DNA of 64,000 nt, from positions 62,001-126,000 of the forward strand of contig NZ_SNXW01000007.1 of assembly GCF_004362855.1 (NCBI RefSeq). The letters run 5' to 3'. Within the stretch, counting starts at the first letter, position 1. Every line of letters starts with the position of its first letter. The position numbers were made by a program, and so were the translations under genes. Shown one piece after another: positions 9,042-17,720 of the stretch. The stretch comes from Aquabacterium commune. Its GTDB lineage: Bacteria; Pseudomonadota; Gammaproteobacteria; Burkholderiales; Burkholderiaceae_C. A model generated the notes under the pieces. It saw only the letters and a program-made list of their open reading frames with translations. It was not told the origin of the DNA and did no database searches.

Positions 9042-9454
9042 GGCAACAGAGAGGGCAGGGGGGGGGACATCTCCGCCACACCGCAGTGAACACGGCCTGG
9101 CGGGGCATTCCAGCGCTGGCGCGCGCACAGCCCGGACGCGCCGAGCCGCGACAGCACCCGTAACGCGCTGTAACATTACATTTTACGTGCAATGGTTTGC
9201 CCGACGTCATGGCGCGCGCTGCCGGACAGCGTGACAAACCGCACGTCACCGCCCCGCCCCCACGCCCCGCCGCGGCTTTTTTTGTGGGGTCCGGGGCTAT
9301 CCAGCCAAGCTGTCGCCCGCTATACTCTGCCTCCTTTTTAAGCAGCCCTGAACGCCCTGTCGCTCGGGGCTGCGGCGTCTTGAAGGCGCCACCTTTTGAA
9401 TGCGCCCTTTTTGAAAGCGCCCCTTCTCGCGGCCACCGCCCAGCCAGCCAGTCC
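9042..9454. promoter_or_regulatory. Divergent intergenic region between ompW-type gene and dusB
   Basis: About 410 bases without a gene. An inverted repeat TGTAACATTACA lies at 9169-9180, closer to the porin gene, and could be a regulator site. A good -10 box, TATACT, lies at 9321-9326, about 130 bases before dusB, without a clear -35 match. This leaves a long leader for the dusB-fis-purH transcript. A C-rich stretch followed by a run of T (9275-9285) is flanked by CCCCAC and GTGGGG but does not form a proper terminator. Confidence 0.35.
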
Positions 9455-10519
9455 ATGTCGCCCACCCTGCCCTCCCTGGTCAGCCCTTTGAAGATCGGTC
9501 CACACACGCTGGCGAACCGACTCTTCGTGGCGCCCATGGCCGGGGTGACGGACCGCCCTTTCCGCATGCTGTGCAAGCGCCTGGGCGCGGGCTATGCGGT
9601 CAGCGAGATGGTGACCTCGCGCAAGGACCTCTGGCACAGCCTGAAGACGTCGCGCCGCGCCGACCACACCGGTGAAAGCGCGCCCATCTCGGTGCAGATC
9701 GCCGGCACCGACGCGGCCATGATGGCCGAGGCCGCCGCCTACAACATCGACCGTGGCGCCCAGATCATCGACATCAACATGGGCTGCCCGGCCAAGAAGG
9801 TCTGCAACAAGTGGGCGGGCTCCGCGCTGATGCAGGACGAACCCCTGGCGCTCGAAATCATCGAAGCCGTGGTGGCCGCCTGCGCGCCCCACGGCGTGCC
9901 CGTGACGCTGAAGATGCGCACCGGCTGGAGCCAGCAGCACAAGAACGCCGAGCGCATCGCGCGGGCCGCCGAGGCCGCCGGCATCGCCATGCTGACCGTG
10001 CACGGCCGCACCCGCGAGCAGGGCTACAAGGGCCAGGCCGAGTACGCCACCATCGCCGCCGTGAAGGCCGCGGTGCAGATCCCGGTGGTGGCCAATGGCG
10101 ACATCACCTCGCCCGAGCAGGCCCTGGCCGTGATGCGGCAGACCGGCGCAGACGCCGTGATGATCGGCCGCGCCGCCCAAGGCCAGCCCTGGATCTTCGG
10201 TGACATCGCGCACTTCGTGGCGCATGGCCAGCACCGCGCCCGCCCGCTGACGCTGGACGTCAGCCAATGGCTGCTGGCGCACCTGCACGACCACCATGGC
10301 CTGTACGGCGAGCATGCCGGCGTGCGCACCGCCCGCAAGCACATCGGCTGGGCCGTGCACGCCCTGCCCGGCGGCGAGGCCTTCCGCCGCCACATGAACA
10401 CGCTGGAGCGGATCGACGAACAGGTCCGCGCCGTGAGCGCATTTTTCGAACAACTGAGCCAGACCCACGACCGTCTCCCGGCGGCACAGGACAACGACGC
10501 CCTGTGCACCGCCCACTGA
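9455..10519 (+). CDS. dusB: tRNA-dihydrouridine synthase B
   Basis: FMN-dependent enzyme that reduces specific uridines in tRNA to dihydrouridine. The 354-residue protein shows the Dus TIM-barrel marks: [15 protein letters not shown] (FMN and substrate loop), [15 protein letters not shown], the active-site loop [20 protein letters not shown] with its catalytic Cys, [21 protein letters not shown] and [12 protein letters not shown]. It begins at [19 protein letters not shown]; an open frame continues upstream but lacks family similarity. The next gene is fis, five bases on, the classical dusB-fis operon conserved across proteobacteria. Confidence 0.95.
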   Translation: MSPTLPSLVSPLKIGPHTLANRLFVAPMAGVTDRPFRMLCKRLGAGYAVSEMVTSRKDLWHSLKTSRRADHTGESAPISVQIAGTDAAMMAEAAAYNIDRGAQIIDINMGCPAKKVCNKWAGSALMQDEPLALEIIEAVVAACAPHGVPVTLKMRTGWSQQHKNAERIARAAEAAGIAMLTVHGRTREQGYKGQAEYATIAAVKAAVQIPVVANGDITSPEQALAVMRQTGADAVMIGRAAQGQPWIFGDIAHFVAHGQHRARPLTLDVSQWLLAHLHDHHGLYGEHAGVRTARKHIGWAVHALPGGEAFRRHMNTLERIDEQVRAVSAFFEQLSQTHDRLPAAQDNDALCTAH

Positions 10520-10524
10520 ACGCC

Positions 10525-10761
10525 ATGAGCAAGAAAACCATCCAAGACTGCATCCGGGACAACCTCGAAGGCTACTTCCACGACCTGCGCGGCGCCGAAC
10601 CGCATGCCGTGTACGACATGGTCGTCAACGCGGTGGAGCGCCCCATGCTGGAGGTCGTGATGCAGCGCGCCGAGGGCAACCAGTCCAAGGCCGCCGAATG
10701 GCTGGGCATCAACCGCAACACGCTGCGCCGCAAGCTGCTCGAGCACAAGCTCATCAAGTGA
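10525..10761 (+). CDS. fis: Fis family DNA-binding protein
   Basis: A 78-residue nucleoid-associated regulator. The C-terminal half is the Fis helix-turn-helix: [20 protein letters not shown] followed by [11 protein letters not shown]. The N-terminal part ([18 protein letters not shown]) is the dimerisation and inversion-activating region, shorter and diverged from enteric Fis (98 residues), as usual in betaproteobacteria. It follows dusB by five bases and precedes purH by about 20 bases, so it is expected to be co-transcribed with both. Confidence 0.93.
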   Translation: MSKKTIQDCIRDNLEGYFHDLRGAEPHAVYDMVVNAVERPMLEVVMQRAEGNQSKAAEWLGINRNTLRRKLLEHKLIK

Positions 10762-10781
10762 ATTTTTTGGAAGGAAGAACC

Positions 10782-12371
10782 ATGGCCTTGACCGCCCTGC
10801 TGTCCGTGTCCGACAAGACCGGCATCGTTGAATTTGCCCAGGCACTGAACGCCCAGGGCGTGCGCCTGCTGTCCACCGGCGGCACCGCCAAGCTGCTGGC
10901 CGACAAGGGCCTGCCCGTGACCGAGGTGTCGGAGATCACCGGCTTCCCCGAGATGCTCGACGGCCGCGTCAAGACCCTGCACCCGCGCGTGCACGGCGGT
11001 ATCCTGGCCCGCCGCGATGTCCCTGAGCACATGGCCGCGCTCAAGGAACACGGCATCGAGACCATCGACATGCTGGTGGTCAACCTCTACCCCTTCGCGC
11101 AAGCCACGGCCAAGGCCGACTGCACGCTCGAGAACGCCATCGAGAACATCGACATCGGCGGCCCGACCATGCTGCGCGCTGCCGCCAAGAACTGGCAGGA
11201 CGTGGCCGTCATCACCGACCCGGTGGACTACGAACAGGTGCTCTCGGAGATGAAGGCCGAGGGCATCACCCGCTCGACCAAGTTCATGCTGGCCAAGAAG
11301 GTGTTCGCCCACACCGCGGCTTATGACGGCATGATCACCAACTACCTGACCTCGCTGGAAGCCGGCTCGGAGCTCAAGACCGAAGCCGTGCCCGCCAAAG
11401 AGGCCTACCCCACCGTCTTCAACCTGCAGCTGCACAAAGTCCAGGGCATGCGTTACGGCGAGAACCCGCACCAGTCGGCCGCGTTCTATCGCGAGGCCTC
11501 GCCCGCGGTCAGCGTGCTGTCGAACTGGACGCAGATCCAGGGCAAGGAGCTGAGCTTCAACAACATCGCCGACGCCGACGCCGCCTGGGAATGCGTGAAG
11601 GCTTTCGAGGCCACCGCCTGCGTCATCATCAAGCACGCCAACCCCTGCGGCGTGGCCGTGGGCGCGACCCCGCTGGAGGCTTACAGCAAGGCCTTGAAGA
11701 CCGATCCGACCTCGGCCTTTGGCGGCATCATGGCCTTCAACCGCGTGGTGGATGTCGATGTGATCGACGCCATCAGCGCCAACAAGCAGTTCGTGGAAGT
11801 GGTGATCGCGCCGAAGTTCACGGACGCAGCCCGCGCGGCCTATGCGTCGAAGCAGAACGTGCGCCTGCTGGAAGTGCCCCTGACGGACGCCACGCGCGGC
11901 CTGAGCAACGCGCTGGACTTCAAGCGCGTGGGCGGCGGCATGCTGCTGCAATCGGCCGACAACATCGACCTGGTGGGTGACATCAAGGTGGTGAGCAAGC
12001 TGCAACCCACGGCCGAGCAACTCAAGGACATGCTGTTCGCCTGGACCGTGGCCCGCTTCGTCAAGAGCAACGCCATCGTCTTCTGCAAGGACGGCATGAC
12101 CATGGGCGTGGGCGCCGGCCAGATGAGCCGCCTGGACTCGGCCCGCATCGCCAGCATCAAGGCCGGCCACGCTGGCCTGACGCTGCAAGGCACGGCCGTG
12201 GCCTCGGACGCCTTCTTCCCGTTCCGCGACGGCCTGGACGTGGTGGTGGACGCAGGCGCGACCTGCGTGATCCACCCGGGTGGCTCCATGCGCGACGACG
12301 AAGTCATCGCCGCGGCCGACGAGCGTGGCATCGCGATGGTGTTCACCGGCACGCGCCACTTCCGCCACTGA
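10782..12371 (+). CDS. purH: Bifunctional AICAR formyltransferase / IMP cyclohydrolase
   Basis: Catalyses the last two steps of de novo purine synthesis (AICAR to FAICAR to IMP). The protein has 529 residues. The N-terminal IMP cyclohydrolase domain begins [18 protein letters not shown] and contains [21 protein letters not shown]-type (here [12 protein letters not shown]) and NLYPF. The C-terminal formyltransferase domain has [11 protein letters not shown], the catalytic KHANPCG motif and [10 protein letters not shown], ending GTRHFRH. The start is preceded by a strong purine-rich ribosome site (GGAAGGAAG, 10769-10777 region). It is third in the dusB-fis-purH transcription unit. In relatives, ruvC normally follows; here a PEP-CTERM gene on the other strand intervenes. 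Confidence 0.97.
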   Translation: MALTALLSVSDKTGIVEFAQALNAQGVRLLSTGGTAKLLADKGLPVTEVSEITGFPEMLDGRVKTLHPRVHGGILARRDVPEHMAALKEHGIETIDMLVVNLYPFAQATAKADCTLENAIENIDIGGPTMLRAAAKNWQDVAVITDPVDYEQVLSEMKAEGITRSTKFMLAKKVFAHTAAYDGMITNYLTSLEAGSELKTEAVPAKEAYPTVFNLQLHKVQGMRYGENPHQSAAFYREASPAVSVLSNWTQIQGKELSFNNIADADAAWECVKAFEATACVIIKHANPCGVAVGATPLEAYSKALKTDPTSAFGGIMAFNRVVDVDVIDAISANKQFVEVVIAPKFTDAARAAYASKQNVRLLEVPLTDATRGLSNALDFKRVGGGMLLQSADNIDLVGDIKVVSKLQPTAEQLKDMLFAWTVARFVKSNAIVFCKDGMTMGVGAGQMSRLDSARIASIKAGHAGLTLQGTAVASDAFFPFRDGLDVVVDAGATCVIHPGGSMRDDEVIAAADERGIAMVFTGTRHFRH

Positions 12372-12400
12372 GCCCATGCCTGGGCGCGGGCTCGCTCGCC

Positions 12401-12434
12401 CGAGCTGGCCTGGCGGTCGTGCCAGCCCAGCTCG
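12401..12434. terminator. Possible hairpin between convergent purH and PEP-CTERM gene
   Basis: An imperfect inverted repeat: CGAGCTGG at 12401-12408 pairs with CCAGCTCG at 12427-12434, with a further inner CTGG/CCAG pairing. It lies in the 66-base gap between two convergent stops, so it could end transcription from both sides. There is no T-run, so intrinsic termination is uncertain. Confidence 0.35.
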
Positions 12435-12437
12435 AGG

Positions 12438-13184
12438 TCAGACCAGGCTGCGACGGCGAGTGGCCGCAGCCAGGCCCAGGAGGCCCAGGCCCATCAAGGC
12501 CCAGGTGCCGGGCTCGGGCACAGCCGCCACAGCGGTGCTGAAGTTGCCGCTGAGGGTCAGGCTGGCCAGGTCAGACCGGCCGCCACTCATGGCGCCACGC
12601 ACGTTGAAAGCGCTGGAAGTCGAATATGTATTCAACAGCACGGCGTAACGTCCGGCAGCCAGCTGAAGATCGCCAGACGTGGACAGCGCACTCAGGCTGC
12701 CATCGGCCAGCACACGGCTGAACGAGACACTGGAATACCCAAGGGGCTGAAAGTTGAAGGAACGGGACACCAGCGTGACCGATGTGTCTTGCAACACGTC
12801 AAGATCCCAACGGGCCGTGCCCTGACCCTGCGCCGAAGCCCAGGTGCCGGCGGCCGCGCCACTGTATTCCTGCGTCCAGCTGGCTTCGGCGTTCAGCGAA
12901 AAGGCAGCCGAACCGGCGGCGAGCACCACACCAGACTGCACGGCACTGTGGGTCGTGATCCTGCCGGTGGCTTGAAGGGAGTAGTCACTGTCAGCACGAA
13001 CCTCCAGTGGCGCATCCAGTGCGGTGCCCTCGGGCACAACGAGCACATTGCCATCGGCATTGCCGGTGACGGTTCGGTCGACCAGCACCAATTGGGCGTG
13101 GGCTGTGGTGAATGCGCCGAGCAGCAGCGCGCCCAGGGTCATGCGAAGTGCAATGGGCGTGCAAGCCATCGGTTGATGTGTCAT
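12438..13184 (-). CDS. PEP-CTERM sorting domain protein, function unknown
   Basis: A 248-residue exported protein. After an N-terminal signal segment ending TAHAQ (about residue 31) comes a beta-rich domain with Ser, Thr and Val and no recognised catalytic motif (for example DTSVTLVSRSFNFQPLGYSS). The tail is a textbook PEP-CTERM signal: AVPEPGTWALMGLGLLGLAA followed by TRRRSLV. Such proteins are usually surface or matrix components exported for exosortase processing. The gene lies on the opposite strand between purH and ruvC, genes that are normally neighbours in Burkholderiales, so it appears to be a later insertion. It ends 66 bases from purH and is divergent from ruvC. Confidence 0.8.
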   Translation of the reverse strand: MTHQPMACTPIALRMTLGALLLGAFTTAHAQLVLVDRTVTGNADGNVLVVPEGTALDAPLEVRADSDYSLQATGRITTHSAVQSGVVLAAGSAAFSLNAEASWTQEYSGAAAGTWASAQGQGTARWDLDVLQDTSVTLVSRSFNFQPLGYSSVSFSRVLADGSLSALSTSGDLQLAAGRYAVLLNTYSTSSAFNVRGAMSGGRSDLASLTLSGNFSTAVAAVPEPGTWALMGLGLLGLAAATRRRSLV

Positions 13185-13372
13185 GTGAAGCTCCTTGAGG
13201 TGTTGATCGGCGTGATGCCAGGTCCAGCCCGCTCGGCTGCACCCGCATCAAGAAGTTGCCTGAGCCAAGACACACCGTCAACTTTCCAACGGCCGAGCGT
13301 GTCGTGGCATGACCTGAGGAAAACACCCGGTCGCAGGTTAGAGTCGAGCATCCACGCCCTCCCGCCCCGCCT

Positions 13373-13927
13373 GTGAAAATCCTCGGCATCGACCCCGGCT
13401 TGCAGACCACCGGCTTTGGCATCATCGAGTCCGAAGGGCCGCGCCTGCACTACGTGGTCAGCGGCACCATCAAGACGAAAGAGGCGGCGCAGGGCGACCT
13501 GCCCAACCGCCTGCGCCTCATCTACGAAGGTGTGCGCGAGGTGGTGGAACGCTACGAGCCGCAGCAGGCGTCCGTCGAGATCGTCTTCGTCAACGTCAAC
13601 CCGCAGTCCACCCTGCTGCTGGGCCAGGCGCGGGGTGCGGCCATCGCGGGGCTGATGTCGCTGCCGGCCTCACCGACCGTGGCCGAGTACACCGCGCTGC
13701 AGATGAAGAAAGCGGTGGTGGGCCACGGCCACGCGGCCAAGGCGCAGATCCGGCACATGGTGATGCGCCTGCTCAGCCTGCCGCGCGAGCCGCACAACGA
13801 CGCGGCCGACGCACTCGGCCTGGCCATCTGCCACGCCCACGCCGGTCACGCCATGGCGCAGATGGCGAAAGCCACCGATTTGCAGCGCCGCACCCACGCC
13901 CAGATCAAGGGCGGGCGGGTGTACTGA
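13373..13927 (+). CDS. ruvC: Crossover junction endodeoxyribonuclease RuvC
   Basis: Resolves Holliday junctions during recombination and repair, working with RuvAB. The 184-residue protein has the RNase H-like acidic residues: Asp7 in [14 protein letters not shown], Glu in [10 protein letters not shown], and the pair in [13 protein letters not shown]. It starts with GTG at 13373, directly before KILGIDPG, the standard N-terminus. Length is slightly above the usual 170-180. ruvA and ruvB, which normally follow, are not here; the next gene is a carbonic anhydrase on the other strand. Confidence 0.96.
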   Translation: MKILGIDPGLQTTGFGIIESEGPRLHYVVSGTIKTKEAAQGDLPNRLRLIYEGVREVVERYEPQQASVEIVFVNVNPQSTLLLGQARGAAIAGLMSLPASPTVAEYTALQMKKAVVGHGHAAKAQIRHMVMRLLSLPREPHNDAADALGLAICHAHAGHAMAQMAKATDLQRRTHAQIKGGRVY

Positions 13928-13933
13928 AGCCAT

Positions 13934-15259
13934 TCATTGGCCGTCCTTGATCAGGCGGCCCGCGGTGGGCTGCACCGGGCGGGCGTTCATGGGGTGGAGG
14001 CGCGCGAAGGTGGCCATCTGCTCGGTGGAGGCCGACACCGGCTGTTTCATCACCATCCACAGCACACCCTCCTGACACGGCGGCGTGGTCTGCGAGCCCA
14101 TGTAGGTCACGTACTGGCGCTGCTCGGGCAGGATCTGGCTCAGGTCGATGCTGGCCAGGCCGGGCTGCTCGGTGAACTTCTCCAGCGGCAGGTTGTTCCA
14201 GACCTGCTGCACCAGCGGGTGGCCCTTGCCTTCGCTGATCAGGATGGCGACGACGGCCAGCTTGCCTTCGATGTCCTTGTGCTCCAGGTGCACGACCATG
14301 TCGAACTGCTTGCCGTTGAGGCGCTCTTCGCTGGGGCGGTGGAAGTGGAACTGCACCAGTTCGTGGCGGCGACCGTTGACGGTGATGCGGTTGCCCGGCG
14401 CCATGTTGACCTGCACGGTGTGGCCGGTGTCGATGACGCGGAAGGCCGTGGGTCGGTAGTCGAAAGCGATGGGGTCGAGCTCGACCGGGATGCCGTCGTG
14501 GATGTCGATGGGGCTTTGGCGCTGGCCCTTGCCGCACTGGGCGAACTCGGGCTTGAGGGAGGCCCAGTGCGCGGGGCCGGTGTCGCCGCTGTAGGACCAC
14601 TCACCGCGGGCTTTGGCCGCGCTGGCAACACCTTCGGTCGATGCCGCGGCGCGCCCAGCCGCAGAGGCCGCTGCGGGGGCACCCCTGCCACCGCGGGCGC
14701 GCACCTTGACGGCCGGCGCGGCGCTCTGCTTGGTGCGCACCTCGGCGATCTTCTGGTCCAGCACATCGCGCAGCTCGGCCATGGACATCGGGCCCTTGGT
14801 GTCGGGTTTGGCGTCAGATCGGGTGTCGGTTTTCGGCTCGGGCTTGTCTTTCGGCTCCGCCTTCTTCTCCGCCGCCTTGGCATCTGGCTTGGGCTCGGAC
14901 TTCACCTCGCCGCGCACGGCTTTGCCCTCGGTGCGGGCTTCGCTGCCACGCGCACCGGCCTTCAGGTCCGGCTTCAGGTTGGGGCGGATGCTGGGCTCGG
15001 CCGCGGACGTGGCAGCCTGAGTGGGCGCGGCATCGCTGGCATGCGTCTCGGCGGCCCACACGGCCAGCGGCGCTGCGGCTGACAAGGCCAGCAAGCCGGA
15101 CAGCAGCACCTGGACCCACGCCCTCGGCTGCCCGGGATGGCCCGAAGCCTCACGGTCGTCGCGCGGCAAAGCAAGGGGGTCAGGAGCCTGGAAACGAGCT
15201 TGGAAACGGTGGGACATGGCCGGGACACATCGAGCGCCCAAGGCGGGCGATGCCGGCAT
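13934..15259 (-). CDS. Alpha-class carbonic anhydrase with long charged linker
   Basis: Periplasmic zinc enzyme interconverting CO2 and bicarbonate. The 441 residues consist of an N-terminal export signal (hydrophobic core VLLSGLLALSAAAPLAVWA, about residues 50-68), a low-complexity Lys/Glu/Asp/Pro/Ala linker (about 85-195) and a catalytic domain from about residue 212 (SYSGDTGPAHWASL). Zinc ligands are His305 and His307 in QFHFHRPSEE and His324 in VVHLEH, with the 2- and 17-residue spacing of bacterial alpha-CAs. QSPIDIHDG and MGSQTTPPCQEGVLW are also characteristic. The start is uncertain: ATG at 15217 would give a shorter cytoplasmic tail. The linker is far longer than in typical secreted enzymes. 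Confidence 0.9.
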   Translation of the reverse strand: MPASPALGARCVPAMSHRFQARFQAPDPLALPRDDREASGHPGQPRAWVQVLLSGLLALSAAAPLAVWAAETHASDAAPTQAATSAAEPSIRPNLKPDLKAGARGSEARTEGKAVRGEVKSEPKPDAKAAEKKAEPKDKPEPKTDTRSDAKPDTKGPMSMAELRDVLDQKIAEVRTKQSAAPAVKVRARGGRGAPAAASAAGRAAASTEGVASAAKARGEWSYSGDTGPAHWASLKPEFAQCGKGQRQSPIDIHDGIPVELDPIAFDYRPTAFRVIDTGHTVQVNMAPGNRITVNGRRHELVQFHFHRPSEERLNGKQFDMVVHLEHKDIEGKLAVVAILISEGKGHPLVQQVWNNLPLEKFTEQPGLASIDLSQILPEQRQYVTYMGSQTTPPCQEGVLWMVMKQPVSASTEQMATFARLHPMNARPVQPTAGRLIKDGQ

Positions 15260-15291
15260 ATCGACCAGATGGTGAAAAACTTGAAAAGTGT

Positions 15292-15614
15292 GAAGTCAGC
15301 CGATAGGCCGGATTCTGTGCAGCCCCGCGCCTTGCGACGCGGTGCCGTGACCGCCATTCCTCTGGGCCGCCTGTCGCCAGAGCGGCTCGGTGCCACCTAC
15401 CCGCACACTCCCCGGGACAGGTCAACGTGTGCCTATTTGGTGTTGCTGCGCGCAGAGATTGCCCGTTTCACCCGGACCTAACCGGCTCGTCTCTGTTGCT
15501 CTGATCCTCACCTCGCGGTGGAGAGGTGTTACCTCCTGCGCTACCCTGTGCAGTCCGGACCTTCCTCCAGTGCGCCCTTTCGGGCCTTGCACCAGCGGCG
15601 GTCTGGCTGACTTC
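15292..15614 (-). ncRNA. rnpB: RNase P RNA, bacterial type A
   Basis: Catalytic RNA that trims 5' leaders from tRNA precursors. On the minus strand the gene starts near the AAGTCAGCCAGACCGCC segment. It carries the conserved 5' P4/CR-I sequence GAGGAAGGTCCGGACT (complement of 15552-15567) and the conserved 3' partner ACAGAATCCGGCCTA (complement of 15304-15318). It ends GGCTGACTTC, which pairs with the 5' end. The length of about 323 bases is right for betaproteobacteria. The gene lies between carbonic anhydrase and a PEP-CTERM-like gene. Ends are placed by eye and may be off by a few bases. Confidence 0.93.
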
Positions 15615-15622
15615 ACCCGCGC

Positions 15623-15651
15623 ATTATCCCGCACCCGCGGCCTCAGGTCCA
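15623..15651 (-). promoter_or_regulatory. rnpB promoter (sigma-70 type)
   Basis: On the minus strand a -10 box GATAAT (15628-15623) lies 17 bases from a -35 box TGGACC (15651-15646; four of six consensus matches). Transcription starting about seven bases downstream would begin at the predicted 5' end of RNase P RNA. Confidence 0.7.
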
Positions 15652-15730
15652 TGCAGCAGGGCCACGTTGACGCGAGGTCGTCATCCGCCGTCTTTAAATT
15701 CAGCGGAAACAAACTCCGGGAAGTACCTCC

Positions 15731-16438
15731 ATGACACGCACCCACCACTTGACGGTCAGGGGCCTGATGGGCCTGCTGAGCCTGTCGTCCTGGCTGGCGC
15801 TGGGCACCCCCGCAGCCCACGCCGCCGACTACAGCTTCAACTGCATCTCCGGCAACAACGCACAGAGCTGCGCCGACGGCCAGAGCCGCCTGAGCCTGCA
15901 GGTCACCCAGGCAGTCGGCAACCAGGTGGATTTCACCTTCCGCAACCTGTCCGTGCTGGGCTCGTCGATCACCGAAATCTATTTCGACGATGGCACCTTG
16001 CTGGGCATCGCCTCCGTGATCGATTCGGGCGACGGCGTGACCTTCTCCCAGGTCGGCTCGGCCAACCCCGCCAACTTGCCCAGCGGTGGCAACCTGTCGC
16101 CTGCCTTCGTGGCCACCCAGGGCTTCGTGGTGGACACCGGCAATGGCGGCCCCGGCAAGGGTGTGGAAAACAAGCTGGACGGCGGCACCCAGGAGTTCGT
16201 GACGATCCGCTTCAACCTGATCAATGGCAAGAACTTTGCCGACACCCTGGCCGCCCTCAACGGCCCTCTGGGCGATGGCAATGACCTGCGCGTGGGCGTG
16301 CATGCACGCTCCTTCAGCAACGGCACCTCCGAAAGCTTCGTCACGGCCACCGCCGTGGCCGAACCCGACAGCGGCCTGCTGGCCATCGCGGCGCTCGGCG
16401 TGACGGGCCTGCTCGGTGCACGCCGCCGCCCACGCTGA
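15731..16438 (+). CDS. Exported PEP-CTERM-like protein, function unknown
   Basis: A 235-residue exported protein with a signal peptide ending AAHA (about residue 32) and a beta-rich domain (DYSFNCISGNNAQSC, VDFTFRNLSVLGSSITEIYF) of the kind often found in PEP-CTERM proteins. The C-terminus is AVAEPDSGLLAIAALGVTGL then LGARRRPR. The layout of hydrophobic helix plus Arg cluster is that of a PEP-CTERM signal, but the motif reads EPDSG instead of PEP, so processing by an exosortase is uncertain. Two Cys are present near the start of the mature protein. It is divergent from rnpB; no operon partner. Confidence 0.75.
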   Translation: MTRTHHLTVRGLMGLLSLSSWLALGTPAAHAADYSFNCISGNNAQSCADGQSRLSLQVTQAVGNQVDFTFRNLSVLGSSITEIYFDDGTLLGIASVIDSGDGVTFSQVGSANPANLPSGGNLSPAFVATQGFVVDTGNGGPGKGVENKLDGGTQEFVTIRFNLINGKNFADTLAALNGPLGDGNDLRVGVHARSFSNGTSESFVTATAVAEPDSGLLAIAALGVTGLLGARRRPR

Positions 16439-16496
16439 TCACCCACGCTGATCAAGCCCTGCCTCCGGGCAGGCTCAGTGCAAGTTCAGCACAGCC

Positions 16497-17717
16497 TCAG
16501 TGCATGGCCGAGGGGGCCGTGCTGCGTTGCAGCCAGCCCCAGGCGAACAAGCCCACCCACATCATCAGCAAACAGGCCACGGCCAGGCTGACGGCGTTGT
16601 GCATCACCAGCGGCGAAATGACGCCCGCCACGAAGCCGTTGGAGGCCGCGCCGATGAAGGCCTGCATGGACGCCGCCATGCCGCGCCGCTCGGGGTAGAG
16701 GTCCAGCACCATCAGCGTGACGACCGGCGTCATCAGGGCCCAACCCAAGGCATACAGGCCGATGGGAAACAGCGCCCAGCCCACGTGCGGCACGAACAGC
16801 AGGTTGGCGATGAGGTTGAGCACCGACACCACCAGCATCACCGCAAAACCCAGGCGGATCTGCCGCTCGGCCGCGATGCGTCCCGCCAGGCGGCCGCTGA
16901 TGAACGCGCCGCCCATGATGCCGCTGATGGTGCACACGAAGAACCAGAAAAACTGCGTGGGCGCCAGGTGCAGGTGCTCGCCCAGGAAGGTCGGCGCCGA
17001 CAGCACATACAGGAACATGCCATTGAAGGGCACGCCACTGGCCAGCGCGAGCAAGAGGAAGCGGCCGCTGCTGCCCATGCGCACATAGCCCCTGAGCAGG
17101 GGTTTGAACGCGAAGGGCTGGCGCTGCGAGGCGTGCAGCGTCTCGGGCAGCAAGAACCAGTTGGACAGGCCCAGCACCACGCCCACACCGGCCAGGAACC
17201 AGAACACCGCGTGCCAGCCGATGTGGACGAAGAGGAAGCCGCCGACGATGGGCGCGATGGCCGGTGCCACGCCGAAAAACAGCGTGACCTGCGACATCAC
17301 GCGCTGCGCGTCGGCCGGCGGGTAGATGTCGCGGATGACGGCGCGCGAGACCACGATGCCCGCCCCCGTGGACAGCCCTTGCAGCGCGCGGAAAAACACC
17401 AGCTGCCCGATGCTCGTGGACACGGCGCAGCCCACCGAGGCCAGCGTGAACACCGCGATGCCCGTGAGCACCACCGGCCGGCGGCCCAGGCTGTCAGACA
17501 AGGAGCCGTGGAACAGGCTCATGAAAGCGAAGGCGAACAGGTAGGCCGACAGCGTCTGCTGGATCTGCAGCGGCGTGGCGTTCAGGTCGGCCGCGATGCC
17601 CGCGAAGGCCGGCAGGTAGGTGTCGATGGCAAACGGCCCGAGCATGCCGAGCGCGGCGAGCAGCACCGACAACGTCCAGCGCGGCCCCTGCCAGAGCTGA
17701 TCAGCTTGCGGGTGCAC
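16497..17717 (-). CDS. Bcr/CflA-type MFS drug efflux transporter
   Basis: A 406-residue inner-membrane major facilitator protein with about 12 predicted transmembrane helices. Family marks are FAIDTYLPAFAGIAADL in helix 1, the motif A region HGSLSDSLGRRPVVL and the Bcr/CflA-type ALQGLSTGAGIVVSRAVIRD in helix 4. It probably extrudes drugs or small metabolites using the proton gradient; the substrate cannot be read from the sequence. It begins three bases after the dsbD stop on the same strand, so the two form an operon, although no functional link is obvious. Confidence 0.9.
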   Translation of the reverse strand: MHPQADQLWQGPRWTLSVLLAALGMLGPFAIDTYLPAFAGIAADLNATPLQIQQTLSAYLFAFAFMSLFHGSLSDSLGRRPVVLTGIAVFTLASVGCAVSTSIGQLVFFRALQGLSTGAGIVVSRAVIRDIYPPADAQRVMSQVTLFFGVAPAIAPIVGGFLFVHIGWHAVFWFLAGVGVVLGLSNWFLLPETLHASQRQPFAFKPLLRGYVRMGSSGRFLLLALASGVPFNGMFLYVLSAPTFLGEHLHLAPTQFFWFFVCTISGIMGGAFISGRLAGRIAAERQIRLGFAVMLVVSVLNLIANLLFVPHVGWALFPIGLYALGWALMTPVVTLMVLDLYPERRGMAASMQAFIGAASNGFVAGVISPLVMHNAVSLAVACLLMMWVGLFAWGWLQRSTAPSAMH

Positions 17718-17720
17718 GGC

